DNA of 64,000 nucleotides from Hyperoodon ampullatus (lineage: Eukaryota > Chordata > Mammalia > Artiodactyla > Ziphiidae). This document shows positions 31,501 to 44,829 of this stretch, in pieces (within the stretch, counting starts at the first letter, position 1; every line of letters begins with the position of its first letter). The position numbers and the translations under genes were made by a program. The notes beneath the pieces are model-generated. The model made no database searches. It saw only the letters and a list, made by a program, of their open reading frames with translations, and was not told the DNA's origin. Location: the NCBI GenBank assembly GCA_949752795.1, contig CATKHW010000008.1, forward strand, positions 2,418,001 to 2,482,000, given 5' to 3'.

Positions 31501-34500
31501 CAGTGCTCCATGACGCCTGTCATCACTATTATCCATGGTCTACTCATCACAATGCTCCCCGGTCTTGCCATCACAATGCTCCATGCCCTGGTCATCAGTA
31601 TTCTCCACGTCCTTGTCATCACAATGCTCTTTGACACATCTCATCACAATTTTACATGCTCTTTTCATCAAAATTCTCCATGCACTTGTCATTGCAATGC
31701 TCCGTGTCCCCTGTCATAGCAAGTTTCATGCGCATGTCATCACAATGCTTCACGAAATTGTCATCAAAATTCTCAATGACCCTTGTCATCACAATGCTCC
31801 AAGCCCTTGTCATCACAATGCTCCATTACCTTTGTCATCACAATCCTCCATGACACTTGACATCACAATGCTCCATGCCATTGTCATCACAATTGACCAT
31901 GACATAGGTCATCATAATGCTCCCTGACACCTGTCTTCACAATTCTGCATGACGTTGTCATCACAACGCTCAATGTCCTTGTCATCACAAGGAGTCATGC
32001 CCATTGCCATCACAATGATCCATGAAACATGTCAGACCAATGTTCCATGCCCCTGTCATCACAGTGCTCCATGCCATTGTCAACACAATGATCCGTGACT
32101 CCAGTCATCAAAATGCTTCATGACCTTGGTCATCACGATGGTCCATGCCCTCGCCATCACAAGGCTCTGTGACATTTGTCACCGCAATGCTCCATGAACT
32201 TTTCATCAAAATTCTTTGTGACACTTGTCATCACAATGCTCCATGCCTTTCTCAGCACAATGCTCCATGAACCTTGTCATCACAATGATCCATGCCCTTG
32301 TCAGCACAGTGCTCAATGACCTTTGTCATCACCATGCTCCAAGCCCTTGTTATCACAATGCTCCATTACCTTTGTCATCACAATACTCCATGACACTTGG
32401 CATCACAATGCTCCATGCCATTGTCATCAAATGGGCCATGACTTAGGTGTTCACAATGCTCCCTGACACCTGTCTTCACAAAACTGCATGACCTTGTCAT
32501 CACAATGCTCCGTGCCCTTGTCATCACAATGCGCCATTCCCACTCTCATCACAATAATCCATGAAACTTGTCAGACCAATGATCCATGCACCTGTCATAA
32601 CAATGCTCCATGCCCTTGTCATCACAATGCTCCATGACCCCTGTCATCACAATGCTCTGTGACTCCAGTCATCACAATGCTTCATGACCTTTCTCATTAA
32701 AATGGTCCATGCCCTCGTCATCACAAGTCTCTGTGACCTTTGTCACCACTATGCTCCATGAACTTTTCATCACAATGCTCTGTGACCCTTGTCATGACAA
32801 TGCTCTATGCCTTTCTCAGCACAATGCTCCATGACCCTTGTCATCACAATGCTCCTTGCGCTTCTCAGCACAATACTCCATGACCCATGTCATCACAACG
32901 TGCCATGTGCTTGTCATCACAATGCTCCACATCATTTTCATCACAATGCTGCTTAAACCTTGTCATTACAGTGTTCCATGAACTTCTCATCAAAATGCTC
33001 TCTCACCACTGATATCACAATGTTCCATCACTATTCATTCCAATACTCCATCACCCCGTCATCACAATGTTCCATGACCCCTGTCATTAAAATGCTACAT
33101 GCACTTATCATCAAAATGTTTGATGACCCCTGACATCACAATATTCCATAAGCCCTGTCATCAAAATGCTCCATGACACATTTCATCACAAAGCTCCATG
33201 ACCCCTGACATCACAATATTCCATAACATCTGTAATCAAAATGTTCCATGACCATTTTCACCAAATTGCTCAATGACCCTGTGATCCCAATGCACCCTGC
33301 CCTTCTCATCACAATGCACGTCACCCTTGTCATCAGAATGCTCCATGACATTTGTCATCACAAAGCTCCATAACCCTTGGCATCACAATGCTCCATGCCA
33401 TTGCCATCACAATGCTCCAAGACCCCTGTAATCACAATGCTCCATGCCCCTTTTAATCTCAAAGCTCCAAGAACCCTGTCATCCCATGCACCATGCCATC
33501 ATCATAATGCTTCATGCTATTGTCATCACAATGAAATCAATATTGTCCATGACTTCTGTCATCACAATGCTCCAAACACTTGTGATCACAATGTTCCATA
33601 ACACTTGTCATCACAATGCCCCATGACGCTCCTCATCACAGTTAACCATGGTCTTCTCATCAAAATGATCCATGCCCTTTTCATCACAATGCTCAAAGTC
33701 CCCTGTAATCACAATGCTCCATTCCCCTTTTCATCACAAACATCCATGACACATGTCTTCAGAATGCTCCATGGCCTTCTCATCACAATGCTCCATGCCC
33801 TTGTCATCACAATACTCCATGAATATTTTCAGCCCAATGCTCCATGACCTTCTCATCACAATGCTCCATGATCCCTGTCATCACAACGCTCCGTGCTCCT
33901 TGAAATCAAAATGATCCATGACCTCTGTCATCACAATGCTCCAAACCCTTGTGATCACATTGTTCCATAACACTTGTCATCACAGCGCTCCATGATGCCT
34001 GTCGTCACAATACTCCATGCACTTGTCATCACAATGCTCCATGACCTTTGTCATCACAATGCTCAATACACTTGTCATCACAATGCTCCCTGACACTTGT
34101 CGTCAGAATGCTCCTTGAACACTGTCATGAAAATCCTCCATGCCTTTTTCATCACAATGCTCCATGCCCTTTTCATCACAATGCTCCATGCCATTGTCAT
34201 CACATTACTCCACAAGGTTGTCATCAGAATTCTCCATGACCATTGTCATCACAATGCTCCATGACCCCTGTCATCACAATGCTCCATGACACCTGTCATC
34301 ACAATGCTCCATGTCCCTTGTCATTACAGTGCTGCATGACGCTCGACATCACAATTATCCATGGTCTTCCCATCACACTGCTCCACGGTCTTGCCATCAC
34401 AATGCTCCATGACAATTCTCATCACAATGTTACATGATCTTGTCATCACAATTCTCCATGCACTTGTCATCGCTATGCTCCATGACACTTGTCATAGCAA

Positions 34501-37500
34501 GCTTCAAGTAATTTTCATCACAGTGCTTCACGATATTGTCATCAAAATTCTCAATGGCCGTTGTTATCACAGTGCTCCATGCCCTTGTCATCACAGTGCT
34601 CCATGACCATTGTCATCAAAAAGCTCCAAGCCCTTGTCATCACAATGCTCCATTACATTTGTCATCACAATCCTCCATGACACTTCGCTTCACAATGCTC
34701 CATGTCATTGTCATCACAATGCACCAAGACATATGTCATCACAATGCTCCCTGACACCTGTCTGCACAATAGTTCATGACCTTCTCATAACAATGCTCCA
34801 TGCCCTTGTCATCACAATGTGCCATGCCCACTGTCATCTCAGTAATCTATGAAACTTTTCAGACCAATGTTCCATGCCCCTGTCATCACAATGCTCCATG
34901 CCCTTGTCATCACAATGCTCAGTGATTCCAGTCATCACAATGGTTCATGAACTTTGGCATGAAAATGGTCCATGCCCTCGTCATCACAGGGCTCTGTGAA
35001 ATTTGTCACCATAATGCTCCATGAACTTTTCATTCACAATGCTCTGTGACCCTTGCCATCACAATGCTCCATGGCTGTGTCAGCAGAGTGCTCCATGACC
35101 CTTGTTATCACAATGCTCCATGAGCTTGTTATCAAAATTTTCCACAAACTTGTCATCAAAATGCTCCATAAAACTTGTCATCACAATGCTCCATGTACTT
35201 CTCATCAAAATGCTCTCTCACTACTGATATCAAAATGTTCCATCACTAGTCATCACAATACTCCCTCACCCCTATCATGACAATGTTCCACGGCCTTGTC
35301 ATCAAAAGGCTCCATGACCCTTGTCATCACAATGCTGCAAGAACCTGTAGTCACAATGTTCCATGCTATTGTCATCACAAAGCTCCATGACGCATGTCAT
35401 CAATCTGCTCCATGGCCTTCTCATTACAATGCTCCATGCCCTTGTCATCACAAAGTTCCAAGACACCTGTAATCAAAGTGCTCCATGCCACTTTTCATCT
35501 CAATGATCCATGAACTCTGTAATCACAATGAACCATGCCCATCATCAAAATGCTTCATGCTATTGTCATCACAGTGAAATCAAAATGCTCCATAACCTCT
35601 GTCAACACAATGCTCCAAACCCTTGTGATCACAATGTTCCATAACACTTGTCATCACAACGCCCCATGATGCTCATCATCACAATTATCCATGGTCTTCT
35701 CATCACAATTCTCCATGTCCTTTGTCATCACAATGCTCAATACACTTGTCATTACAATGCTCCCTGACACTTGTCGTCAGTATGCTCCTTGAACCCTGTC
35801 ATGACAAGACTCCATGCCTTTTGCATCACAATCACCCATGCCATTTTCATCACAATGCTCCAAGACCAATGTAATCACAATGCTCCACACCCCTTTTCAT
35901 CAGAATGCTCCATGACACTTGTCATCACAAGGCTCCATGGTCTTCTCCTCACAATGCTCCAGGACCTTGTCATCACAATGCTCCATTCCATTGTCATCGC
36001 AATGCTCCATGACCACTGCCATCGCAATACTCAATGAATATTGTCAGCCCAATGCTCCATGAACTTCTCATCACAGTGCTCCATGACACCTGTCATCACA
36101 ATGCTCCATGACCACTGTCATCACAGTGCTCCATGACACCGGACAACACAATGATCCGGGACTCTTGTCATCAAAATGCTCCATGACCCTTGTCATCACA
36201 ATGATCCATGCCCTTGCCATCCCAATGCTCCGTGACCCCTGTAATCACAATGCTCCATGACGCTTGTAATCACAGTGTTCCATGACACTTGTCATCAAAA
36301 TGCTCCATGCATTTGTCAGCAAAATGCTACATGACCTTGTCATCACAATGCTCCATGCGCTTGTCATCACAATACTCCATTCCCATTGTCATCAAAACCC
36401 TCCATGAACCTTGGGTTCACAATGCTTCATGCCCTTGTCATCACAATGCTCCATGCACCTTGAAATGAAAATGATCCATGACTTCTGTCATCACAATGCT
36501 CAAAACCCTTGTGATCACAATGTTCCATAACATTTGTCATCACAACGCTCCATGATGCCTGTCATCACAATGCTCTATGATCTTTTCATCACAATGCACA
36601 TTACACTTGTCATCACAATGCTCCCTTACACTTGTCGTAAGAATGCTCCTTGAACCCTCTCATGAAAAGGCTCCAAGCCTTTTTCATCACAATGCTCCAT
36701 GCCCTTTTCATCACAATGCTCCATGCCATTGTCATCACATTACTCCACAAGCTTGTCATCAGAATGGTCCATGACCCTTGTCATCACAATGATCCATGAC
36801 ATCTGTCATCACAATGCTCTATGCCCCTTGTCATTACAGTGCTCCATGACGCTCATCATCACAATTACCCATGGTCTTCTCATCACAGTGCTCCACGATA
36901 TTTCCATCACAATTCTCCATGCACTGGTCATCACAATTCTACATGTCCTTATCATCAAAATGCTCCATGACACTTCTCATCACAATGTTACATGATCTTG
37001 TCAATACAATTCTCCATAAACTTGTACATCACAATGCTCCATGACCCCTGTCATAGCAAGCTCGGTTCGCTTTTCATCACAATGCTTCACGACCTTCTCA
37101 TCAAAATTCTCAATGGCCCTTCTCCTCACAATGCTCCAAGATCTTGTCATCACAGTGCTCCTTGACCCTTGTCATCACGATGCTCCAAGCCCTTGTCATC
37201 ACAATGGTCCATTACTTTGTCATCACAATCCTCCATGACACTTGGCATCACAATGCTCCATGTCATTGTCATCATAATGGACCATGACATATGTCATCAC
37301 AATGCTCCTTGACACCTGTCTTCACAATACTCCTTGACCTTGTCGTCACAATGCTCCATGCGCCTGTCATCACAATGTGCCATGCCCACTGTCATCACAA
37401 TAATCCATAAAATCTGTCAGAGCAATGCTCTATGCCCCTGTCATCACAATGCTCCATGCCCATGTCATCACAATGCTCCATGAACCCTGTCATCACAATG

Positions 37501-40370
37501 CTCCGTGACTCCAGCAACCACAATACTTCATGACTTTGTCATCAAAATGGTCCCTGCCCACATCATCACAATGTTCCGTGACCATTGTCATCACAATGCT
37601 ACATGCAATTATCATCACAATGCTCCATGACGCCTGATATCACAATGTTCCATAACATCAGCATCAAAAAGCTCCTTGACCCTTTTCATCACAAAGCTCT
37701 ATGACCCCTGACATCACAATGTTCCATATCCCCTGTCATCAAAATGTTCCATGACAGTTTTCATCAAATTGCTCTATGACCCTGTCATCACAATGCTTCC
37801 TGCCCTTCTCATCACAATGCACAACGCCCTTGTAATCAAAATGCTCCATGACCTTTGTCATCACAAAGCTCCATGACCCTTGGCATCACAGTGCTCCATG
37901 CCATTGTCATCACAATGCTCCATGAACCCTTTCATCACATTGCTTCATGCCCTTGACATCACAAAGCTCCATGACGCTTGTCATCACAATGCTCCATGCC
38001 CTGGTCATCACAATGCTCGAAGGCTCCTGTAATCAAAATGCTCCATGCCCCATTTCATCAGAATGCTCCATGAGACTTGTCATCACAAGGCTCCATGGAC
38101 TTCTCATCACAATGCTCCAGGACCTTGTCATCACGATGCTCCATTCTCTTGTCATCACAATACTCCATGAACATTTTCAGCCAATGCTCCATGATCTTCT
38201 CATCACACTGCTCCATGACCCCTGTCATCACAATGCTCCATGACCACTGTCATCACAATGCTCTCTGAACCCTTACAACACAATAATCCGGGACTGTTGT
38301 CATCACAATGCTCCATGATCATTGTCATCACAATGCTCAATACACTTGTCATCACAATGCTCCCTGACACTTGTTGTCAGAATGCTCCTTGAAACCTGTC
38401 ATTAAAAGGCTCCAATCATTTTTCTTCACATTGATCCATGCCCTTTTCATCACAATACTCCATGCCATTTTCATCACAGTACTCCACAAGCTTATCATCA
38501 GAATGCTCCATGACCCTTGTCATCACTATGCTCCATGACCCGTCTTCACAATGTTCTATGACCCATGTCATCACAATGCTCCATGACGCCTGTCATCAGA
38601 ATGCTCCATGCCCCTTGTCATTACAGTGCTCCATGACGCTCCTCATCACAGTTATCCATGGTCTTCTCATCACAGTGCTCCACGGTCTTGCCATCACAAT
38701 GCTCCATGTCCCTTTTCATCACAATTCTCCATGTACTTGTCATCACAATGCTCCATGACACTTCTCATCACAATGTTACATGCTCTTGTCATCACAATTC
38801 TCCATGCACCTGTCATCGCAATGCCCCATGACACCTGTCATAGCAAGCTCCATGCCTTTGTGATCAAAATGCTTCATACATTTTCATCAAAATTCTCAGT
38901 GTCCGTTGTCATCACAGTGCTCCATGCCCTTCTCATCACAATGCTCCATGTCCCTTGTGATCACAGTGCTCCAAGCTGCTGTCATCACAATGCTCCATTA
39001 CCTTTGTCATCACAACCCTCCATGACACTTGGCATCACAATGCTTATGACATTGTCATCTCCATGGACCATGACATATGTCATCACAACGCTCCCTCTCA
39101 CCTGTCTTCACAATATTCCATGACCTTGAAATCACAATGCTCCATGCCCTTGTCATCAAAATGCACCATGTCCACCATCATCACAATAATCCATGAAACT
39201 TGTTAAACCAATTTTGAATGCCACTGTCATCACAATGCTCCATGCCCTTGTCATCACAAAGCTCCATTACGCATGTCATCAGAATGCTCCATTGCCTTCT
39301 CATCACAATGCTCCATGCCCTTGTCATCACAGTGCTCCAAGACCACTTTAATCACAATGCTCCATGCCACTTTTGATCTCAATGCTCCATGAACCCTGTC
39401 ATCACAATGCACCATGCCCATCATCCTAATGCTTCATGCTATTGTCATCAAAATGAAATCAAAATGCTCCATGACCTCTGTCATCACAATGTTCCAAACC
39501 CTTGTGATCACAATGTTCCATAACACTTGTCATCACAACGCCCCATGACGCTCGTCACCACAATTATCCATCGTTTTCTCATCACAATGCTCCATGACCT
39601 TTGTCATCACAATGCTCAATACACTTGTCATCACAATGCTCCCTGACACTTGTCGTCAGTATGCTCCTTGAACCCTGTCATGACAAGGCTCCATGCCTTT
39701 TCCATCACAATGATCCATGCCCTTTTCTTCACAATGCTCCAAGACCCCTGTAATCACAATGCTCCATGCCCTTATCATCACAAAGCTCCATGACGCATGT
39801 CATCAGAATGCTCCATGGTCTTCTCATCCCAATGCTCCATGCCCTTGTCATCACAATGCTCCAAGACCCCGGTAATCACAATTCTCCATGCCCCTTTTCA
39901 TCAGAATGCTCCATGAGACTTGTCATCACAAGGCTCCATGGTCTTCTCATTACAAAGCTCCAGGACATTGTCATCACAATGATCCATGACCCATGTCATC
40001 ACAATACTCCATGAATATTTTCAGCCCAAAGCTCCATGACCTTCTCATCTCACTTCTCCATGACACTTGTCATCACAATGCTCCATGACCACTGTCATCA
40101 CAACCCTCCATGACCCCTGACAACACAGTGATCCGGGACTCTTGTCATCAAAATGCTCCATAACCCTTGTCATCACAATGATCCATGCCCTTGTCATCCC
40201 AATTCTCCATGACCCCTGTAATCACAATGCTCCATGACGCTTGTCATCACAGTGCTCCGTTACCCTTGTCATCACAATGTTCCATGCCTTTGTCAGCAAA
40301 ATGCTCCATGACCTTGTCATCACAGTCCTCCATGACAGTTTGGATCACATTGCAACATGCTCTTGTTATC

Positions 40371-41214
40371 TCTGTCTTTATTTTCTGGTTTTTACAGATT
40401 TTCGGATGTCCCTTTTGAGTGGTGGGAAGTGACAATTCTTTGTAGTGTGGATTTGCATTGCGGGCTTGCTTGATTGGCCAAAAAGGGCGTATGCATTTTC
40501 TCCTGAATATATTCAGCAGAAAATGCATACGCCCTTTTTGGCCAAGTGCATCATTGTCGAAGTTGTTACGATTTTCCTGTGCTTTAAAGGCGATTCCAAT
40601 TTAACTCTTGAAATATGTTTTGTGCAATTCTGCCTCATTTTCAAGTCTGCTTCGTTGCCTTCCCTCAACAGATATTTGGAAGAGAGTTGTCCTTTATAAC
40701 TCTGCAGGTTTGTGAATTGCTGTGCCCCTGAGCTCCAATTTTCAACTCGTGTTTTTGTGAGCTGACCGCAAATCCACAATTTTGCTACAAGACCTATACT
40801 GGTTCCAGGGGTGCAGGCTGAAGCTTTGGTTAATTCTGCCTTCCAGAGGGGAAATTAGAGTGACATGTGTCCGTCCAAATGCCTACAGCTACTCTCTGAT
40901 TGGTTCTCCCTCTTCTCTTTCATCCACTGCACAATTTACAAACTGTGCGAAGCAGGAGCATACAGGGGCTGACTCTCCAAGTTGGGAGATTGATAGTAAA
41001 GTAGTTGGAATGCCAAACTGGAGCACAAGGAGAGGAAAAAATTAGGAGCCTTTTAGAAATCTTTTGCCATCACAGGGTGTCCATTCTCTAGGTTTCCCAT
41101 ACATGTTATAACTGTAGTGATATTCCCTTCTACCTGGAGAGTTGGGACCCATGGAATGGGTGGCATGCATTACTGCTTTAAAGGGTCTGCATTTTCTCAC
41201 CCTATCTCACCAGT
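40371..41214 (+). repeat. 1.74-kb satellite monomer, partial, resuming after 25-bp array
   Basis: The 25-bp pattern stops at about 40370, and sequence matching the middle of the 1.74-kb monomer starts with a CTGTCTTTATTTTCTGG stretch (compare CTGTCTTGCCTTTCTGG at 56280). It continues through the 72-bp palindrome, the CAGGAGCATACAGGGGCTGA-like region and the CTCTAGGTTTCCC block to the monomer boundary. Compared with a full monomer such as 57120-58859, the part between the left-hand break at 498 and this right-hand resumption, about 0.4 kb, is missing. Confidence 0.88.
40474..40545. repeat. 72-bp near-perfect palindrome in 1.74-kb monomer
   Basis: It begins TTGGCCAAAAAGGGCGTATG and ends with the reverse complement of that string. 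The centre is GAATATATTC. When the 72 bases are reverse-complemented they match themselves except for one base pair near the centre (TCC against CAG). Such a sequence can form a cruciform or a long hairpin. Confidence 0.93.
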
Positions 41215-42946
41215 CCTCTCAGCCCCAAGTGTCCAGCCTTATGTCTCATCTAGCTGTCTTTGCAGATAGGGTCATTCCAGGTTTCATCAGAACCCCTGAA
41301 GGAATTGTGTAAGAATTTCGCTGTTTTTTTTTGTTTGTTTGTTTTTGAAATTCATTTTTATAATGGGGTTGAGCTGATTTTCACCGACATGTTTATGCCG
41401 GTCTAGACACACTTGATTCCCTTATGGAGACATATCAATATATAGGTTTTAAGATTCTTACTAGTCAGATATATTCCTGTGCTGGGAATTGGGGTTTTGA
41501 GTCCCATTCACTGAAGAAGGTGTAGGTTTTGTCTATTCTGTATTTGCTTCATGGAATGCTACATGTGCTAATATCACACTCTGGTTTTATGCATCACCCC
41601 ACCTCTCCTTCCCCCTTAAGCAGGCATAAGAGTGTTTCCTCAATGTGAGACTCTGTTCTCTTTCCTCAGTTCATGTGTAGCCATGTTTACAGGACCTTCA
41701 TAAGTTATATCTTATGATAAGTTTCTTTTTCTGTGTGACTTATTTCACTTAGAATCATCGTACCTAAATCCACTCATTATGCTGCTACTGGCCTTATGAC
41801 ATTGATTTCATGTCTGAGTGATAATCCATTGTACAAAATTACCACAAGTTCTTTACACAAATTTATCTTTCCTGGAATATTTAAGTTGTACCGAAGTTGA
41901 GGTTCTTGTATGCAGAGCAGCCCTAAACTTTGGGGTGCCTGTGTCTTGTTGATATTTATTCTTCCCAAGTTATATGCCCATGAGTGGAAGTGCCCTATGC
42001 TCTGTAGCTTTGTATTTTAGATGTTTTAGGAAACAGCATACACTTCTTCAGAGTGGCTCTTGGATATTTATATCCCATCCATCAGCGTGACTAGCTCCCT
42101 GTTCTCCATGGCCTCTGCTGCATTTCTGGTTTGTACACATTATTTGGATGGCCTTTCTGAGAGGTGGAAATTGCCACTTCTTTGTTGTGCAGATTTGCAT
42201 TTTGCGCTTGCTTGGATGGCCAAAAAATCTGTATGTGTTTTTTTCCTGAAGTTATTCATTAAAAAAACGCATACACCCTTTTGTCCAACTACATCATTTT
42301 AGAAATTCTGCTGTTTTTCATATGCTTTAAATGTGAGTCCAATCTACCTTTTGAAATCTGTTTCCTGAAATTCTGCCTCTCATTCAGATCCTCTTCGTTG
42401 CCTTACCTGAATATATTTTTGGACGTTGGTTATCATTTTTATCTTTGCAGGTCTTTGAATTGTCTGCTCCTGAGCTCCATTTTGCAACTCGCATTTTTTG
42501 TGAGCAGGCCGCCAAACCATAGTATTGCTTCCGGCCCTATTCTGGATCTGGGGAGGCAGGCTGAGCCTTTCGTTAATTTTTCTTCCTAATGGGAAATTAG
42601 AGTGACATGTGCCTGTCAAAACTCCTACAGCTAGTCTCTCATTGGTTCCACCTCTTCCCGTTTATCCTCTGCACAAATTGCAAACTGTGTGAAACAAGAG
42701 GTTAAAGGTGCTGATTCATCAAGTGGGGAGATTGTTAGTAATTTGGCTGGAATGGCGAACCCCAGCACCAGGAGATCAAAAATGAGGTGCATTTTAGACC
42801 CCTTTCCTGATCACACGGTGTACATTCGTCTCGGTCTCCCAGGCATGTTTTTGCTGTCAGAAGATTCCCTTGAACCTGCACATTTGGGACCCATGGAATG
42901 GGAATCAGGCAGTATTTCTTTTAAAGGTCTGCATTTCCTCACCCAG
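41215..42946 (+). repeat. 1.74-kb satellite monomer (diverged, left array)
   Basis: It runs from CCTCTCAGCCCCAAGTGTCC to the equivalent point in the next monomer. In order it holds the tail shared with 1-498, the ATAAGTTTCTTTTTCTGTG segment that starts the L1-like section (about 41720-42180), the degraded palindrome at 42216, the CTGCCTCTCATTCAGATCC region and the AAACTGTGTGAAAC region. It is clearly more diverged from the consensus than the monomers at 55-60 kb. No gene is present. Confidence 0.85.
42216..42289. repeat. Degenerate copy of the 72-bp palindrome
   Basis: It sits at the expected place, 1,742 bp after the palindrome at 40474, but the left arm reads ATGGCCAAAAAATCTGTATG and the centre CTGAAGTTATTCATTA. 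The two arms pair only in part. The decay fits the older look of this monomer. Confidence 0.75.
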
Positions 42947-44610
42947 CCTCTTTAACATCTCTTAGCATGCATAGCTTCCTGCCTTATATATCATCCTGCT
43001 GTGGGTCTACATGTGTTCAATCCATGTTACATCATAGCCCTTCAACAAATGTTGTAAGAAATTTTGTGTGTCTCACTGTTTTTCTAAATATTTTTAAATT
43101 TATTTTTATATTGGTTACAGCTGATTTTCAAAGCTCTGTTTTTTGCTGCTGTACATCCTCTTGATTCATGTACTGTGAGACAACAATAAATTCTTTTTCA
43201 GATGCTTACCATTCATATGTATTATTTTCCAGTGACTTGAGTGGGCTGAGTGCAGTTCTTTGAGGTACCGTGTAGGCCTTGTCAGTTATTCAATATGGTA
43301 CTTGGAAAAGTATCTTTGCTAATTTCAACCTCCTGGATAATACCTCACCCTTCCTCACCTTTCCCATTTAGCAGCCTTATGTCTATTTTCTACATATTTG
43401 ACTATGTTTCTGTTTTGTAATTTATTTCATGTGTAGCCATTTTTGATTCCACCTTTAAGTGACATCTTATGATATGTGTCTTTTTCTTTCTGACATACGT
43501 CACTTAAAATGATCGTATGTAACTCCTCCAGAGTTGTTACAACTGGCCTTATTTCATTGATTTCTGGATGAGTAATATTCCACTCTACATAAGTACCCCA
43601 TCTCTTTTATCCATTTTATCCTTCCAGGGACATTTAGGTTATATCCAAGTTGAGGCCCTTTTTAACAGAGAGGTGGTAAACGTTGGGGTGCCTGTTTTCT
43701 GTCGATTTTTGTTTTTCCCAAGGTATACACCCATGAGTGCAAGTGCCCTATGCTCTGTAGCTCATTTTTTAGATGTTTTAGTAAACAGAATACACTTCTC
43801 CAGAGTGGCCGTTGGCAAATTACATTTCCATTATCAGCCTCACAGGGCTCCCTTTTCTCCTCACCCTGTCCTGCATTTCGTGTGTTTACATTTTATGTGG
43901 ATGGCCCTTCTGACTGATGTGAAGTGATACATTTTGTAGTATTGATTTCCAGTGCCCACTTGTTTGGTTGGATAAAAAGTGTGTATGGCCTTTACTTGAA
44001 TATATTCAGAAAAAATGCATACGCCCTTTTTGGCCAACTGCATCATTGGCGATGTTCAGCCCCTTTTCTTGTGCTTTAATGGGGAGTCCTTTCTACCTCT
44101 TCAAATCTGTTTCCTGCCACTCTCACTTGCTTACAAGTCCTTTTCTGAGACTTACCTCAAGACATTTTTTGACGATAGATATTTTCAACTCTGCAGTTTC
44201 ATGAATTTTAGTGCCCCTGAGTTCCATATTTCAACTTGTGTTTTTGGAAACTGGACACAAAACAGCGGGATTTCCTCTAGTCCTATTCTGTTTCCATGGG
44301 CAATTCTAGCCTTTGATGAATTTGTCTTCCGGATTGGAAATTAGAGTGGCATGTGTCTGTCCGAACACCTAGGACTTGTCTCTAAATTTTTCTCATCCTT
44401 CCGCTTCATCCTCTGGACAAATTCCAAACTGTGTGCAACAGGATGTTGACGGTGCTGATATCCCCAAGTGAGGAGATTGTTAGGAAATATGCTGAAGGAG
44501 TGAACCCGAGCACCAGGCGATGAGGAGATGAGGTGCCTTTTCCAAACTGTTTCTGATCAAACGGTGTACCATCCTCTAGGTGTGACAGGCATGTTTGAGC
44601 CGTAGGAATG
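42947..44610 (+). repeat. 1.74-kb satellite monomer (diverged, truncated at 3' end)
   Basis: The monomer structure continues with its L1-like section at about 43460-43930 and the palindrome at 43964. It breaks off at about 44610, just after the CTCTAGGTGTGACAGGCATG stretch that corresponds to the CTCTAGGTTTCCCGTACATG landmark. Beyond this point the satellite match is lost until about 52003. It is the most diverged of the monomers, so homology is judged from ordered landmarks. Confidence 0.78.
43964..44037. repeat. Partly degraded copy of the 72-bp palindrome
   Basis: It lies 1,748 bp after the previous palindrome. The right arm (ATGCATACGCCCTTTTTGGC) is intact, whereas the left arm (TTGGTTGGATAAAAAGTGTG) has drifted. 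The central GAATATATTC survives. Confidence 0.8.
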
Positions 44611-44800
44611 GTCCCGTTCATGTAAGGAGAACACCAGGGATTTTTCCAAATCACTGCCTCCCCGAACCCCAAACTGGGGAATTTTTAAGCTACGGCTACG
44701 CATACGTCCATTAAGGGCCTTGGGAAATAGGCAGAGTCCAAACTTTACATGATTGAAATCTTCAGAGTCAGAAGTACTCACCATCGGCCTTGCTTAGGTT
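44611..44800. other. Unassigned stretch between satellite and old L1 fragment
   Basis: This piece does not match the 1.74-kb monomer and I do not recognise it. It contains a CCCCAAACTGGGG short inverted repeat around 44670 and an AATAAAAAT-like A-rich end just beyond 44830. A reverse-strand open frame of about 75 codons (44557-44784) resembles nothing I know. It may be part of an old transposable element. Confidence 0.35.
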
Positions 44801-44829
44801 ACATTTTATCTGTCATTGATAGATGATGT

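Larger units (their letters stand above)
499..40370 (+). repeat. 25-bp tandem repeat array (macrosatellite), about 39.9 kb
   Basis: The whole interval consists of one short unit repeated head to tail. The commonest form reads TGTCATCACAATG, then CTCCATG, then a five-base variable part such as ACCCC, CCCTT or ACACT. This gives 25 bp, with 24- and 26-bp variants, so the interval holds roughly 1,600 units. All units face the same way. The variable bases are not random: long strings of the same variants recur at distances of about 1.1, 3.4, 3.55, 4.1 and 5.0 kb, showing higher-order organisation. I see no transposon, gene or RNA gene inside. Because 25 is not a multiple of 3, open frames cycle through three peptide phases (VITML, HHNAP, SSQCS) and end at TGA within CATGAC; the longest is 180 codons. 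I regard these as non-coding. The family is not one I can name. Confidence 0.96.

Noticed and set aside
499..40370. CRISPR-like regular repeats
   Set aside because: Units are contiguous with no unique spacers, and the context is a mammalian genome with L1s and an ERV.
498..40432. Many open frames of 60-180 codons with repeated HHNAP, VITML and SSQCS peptides, for example 11539-12081
   Set aside because: They follow directly from a 25-bp repeat lacking stops except TGA in CATGAC. All three frames give equally long products, frames are not conserved between blocks, and no promoter, splice or Kozak pattern stands out.
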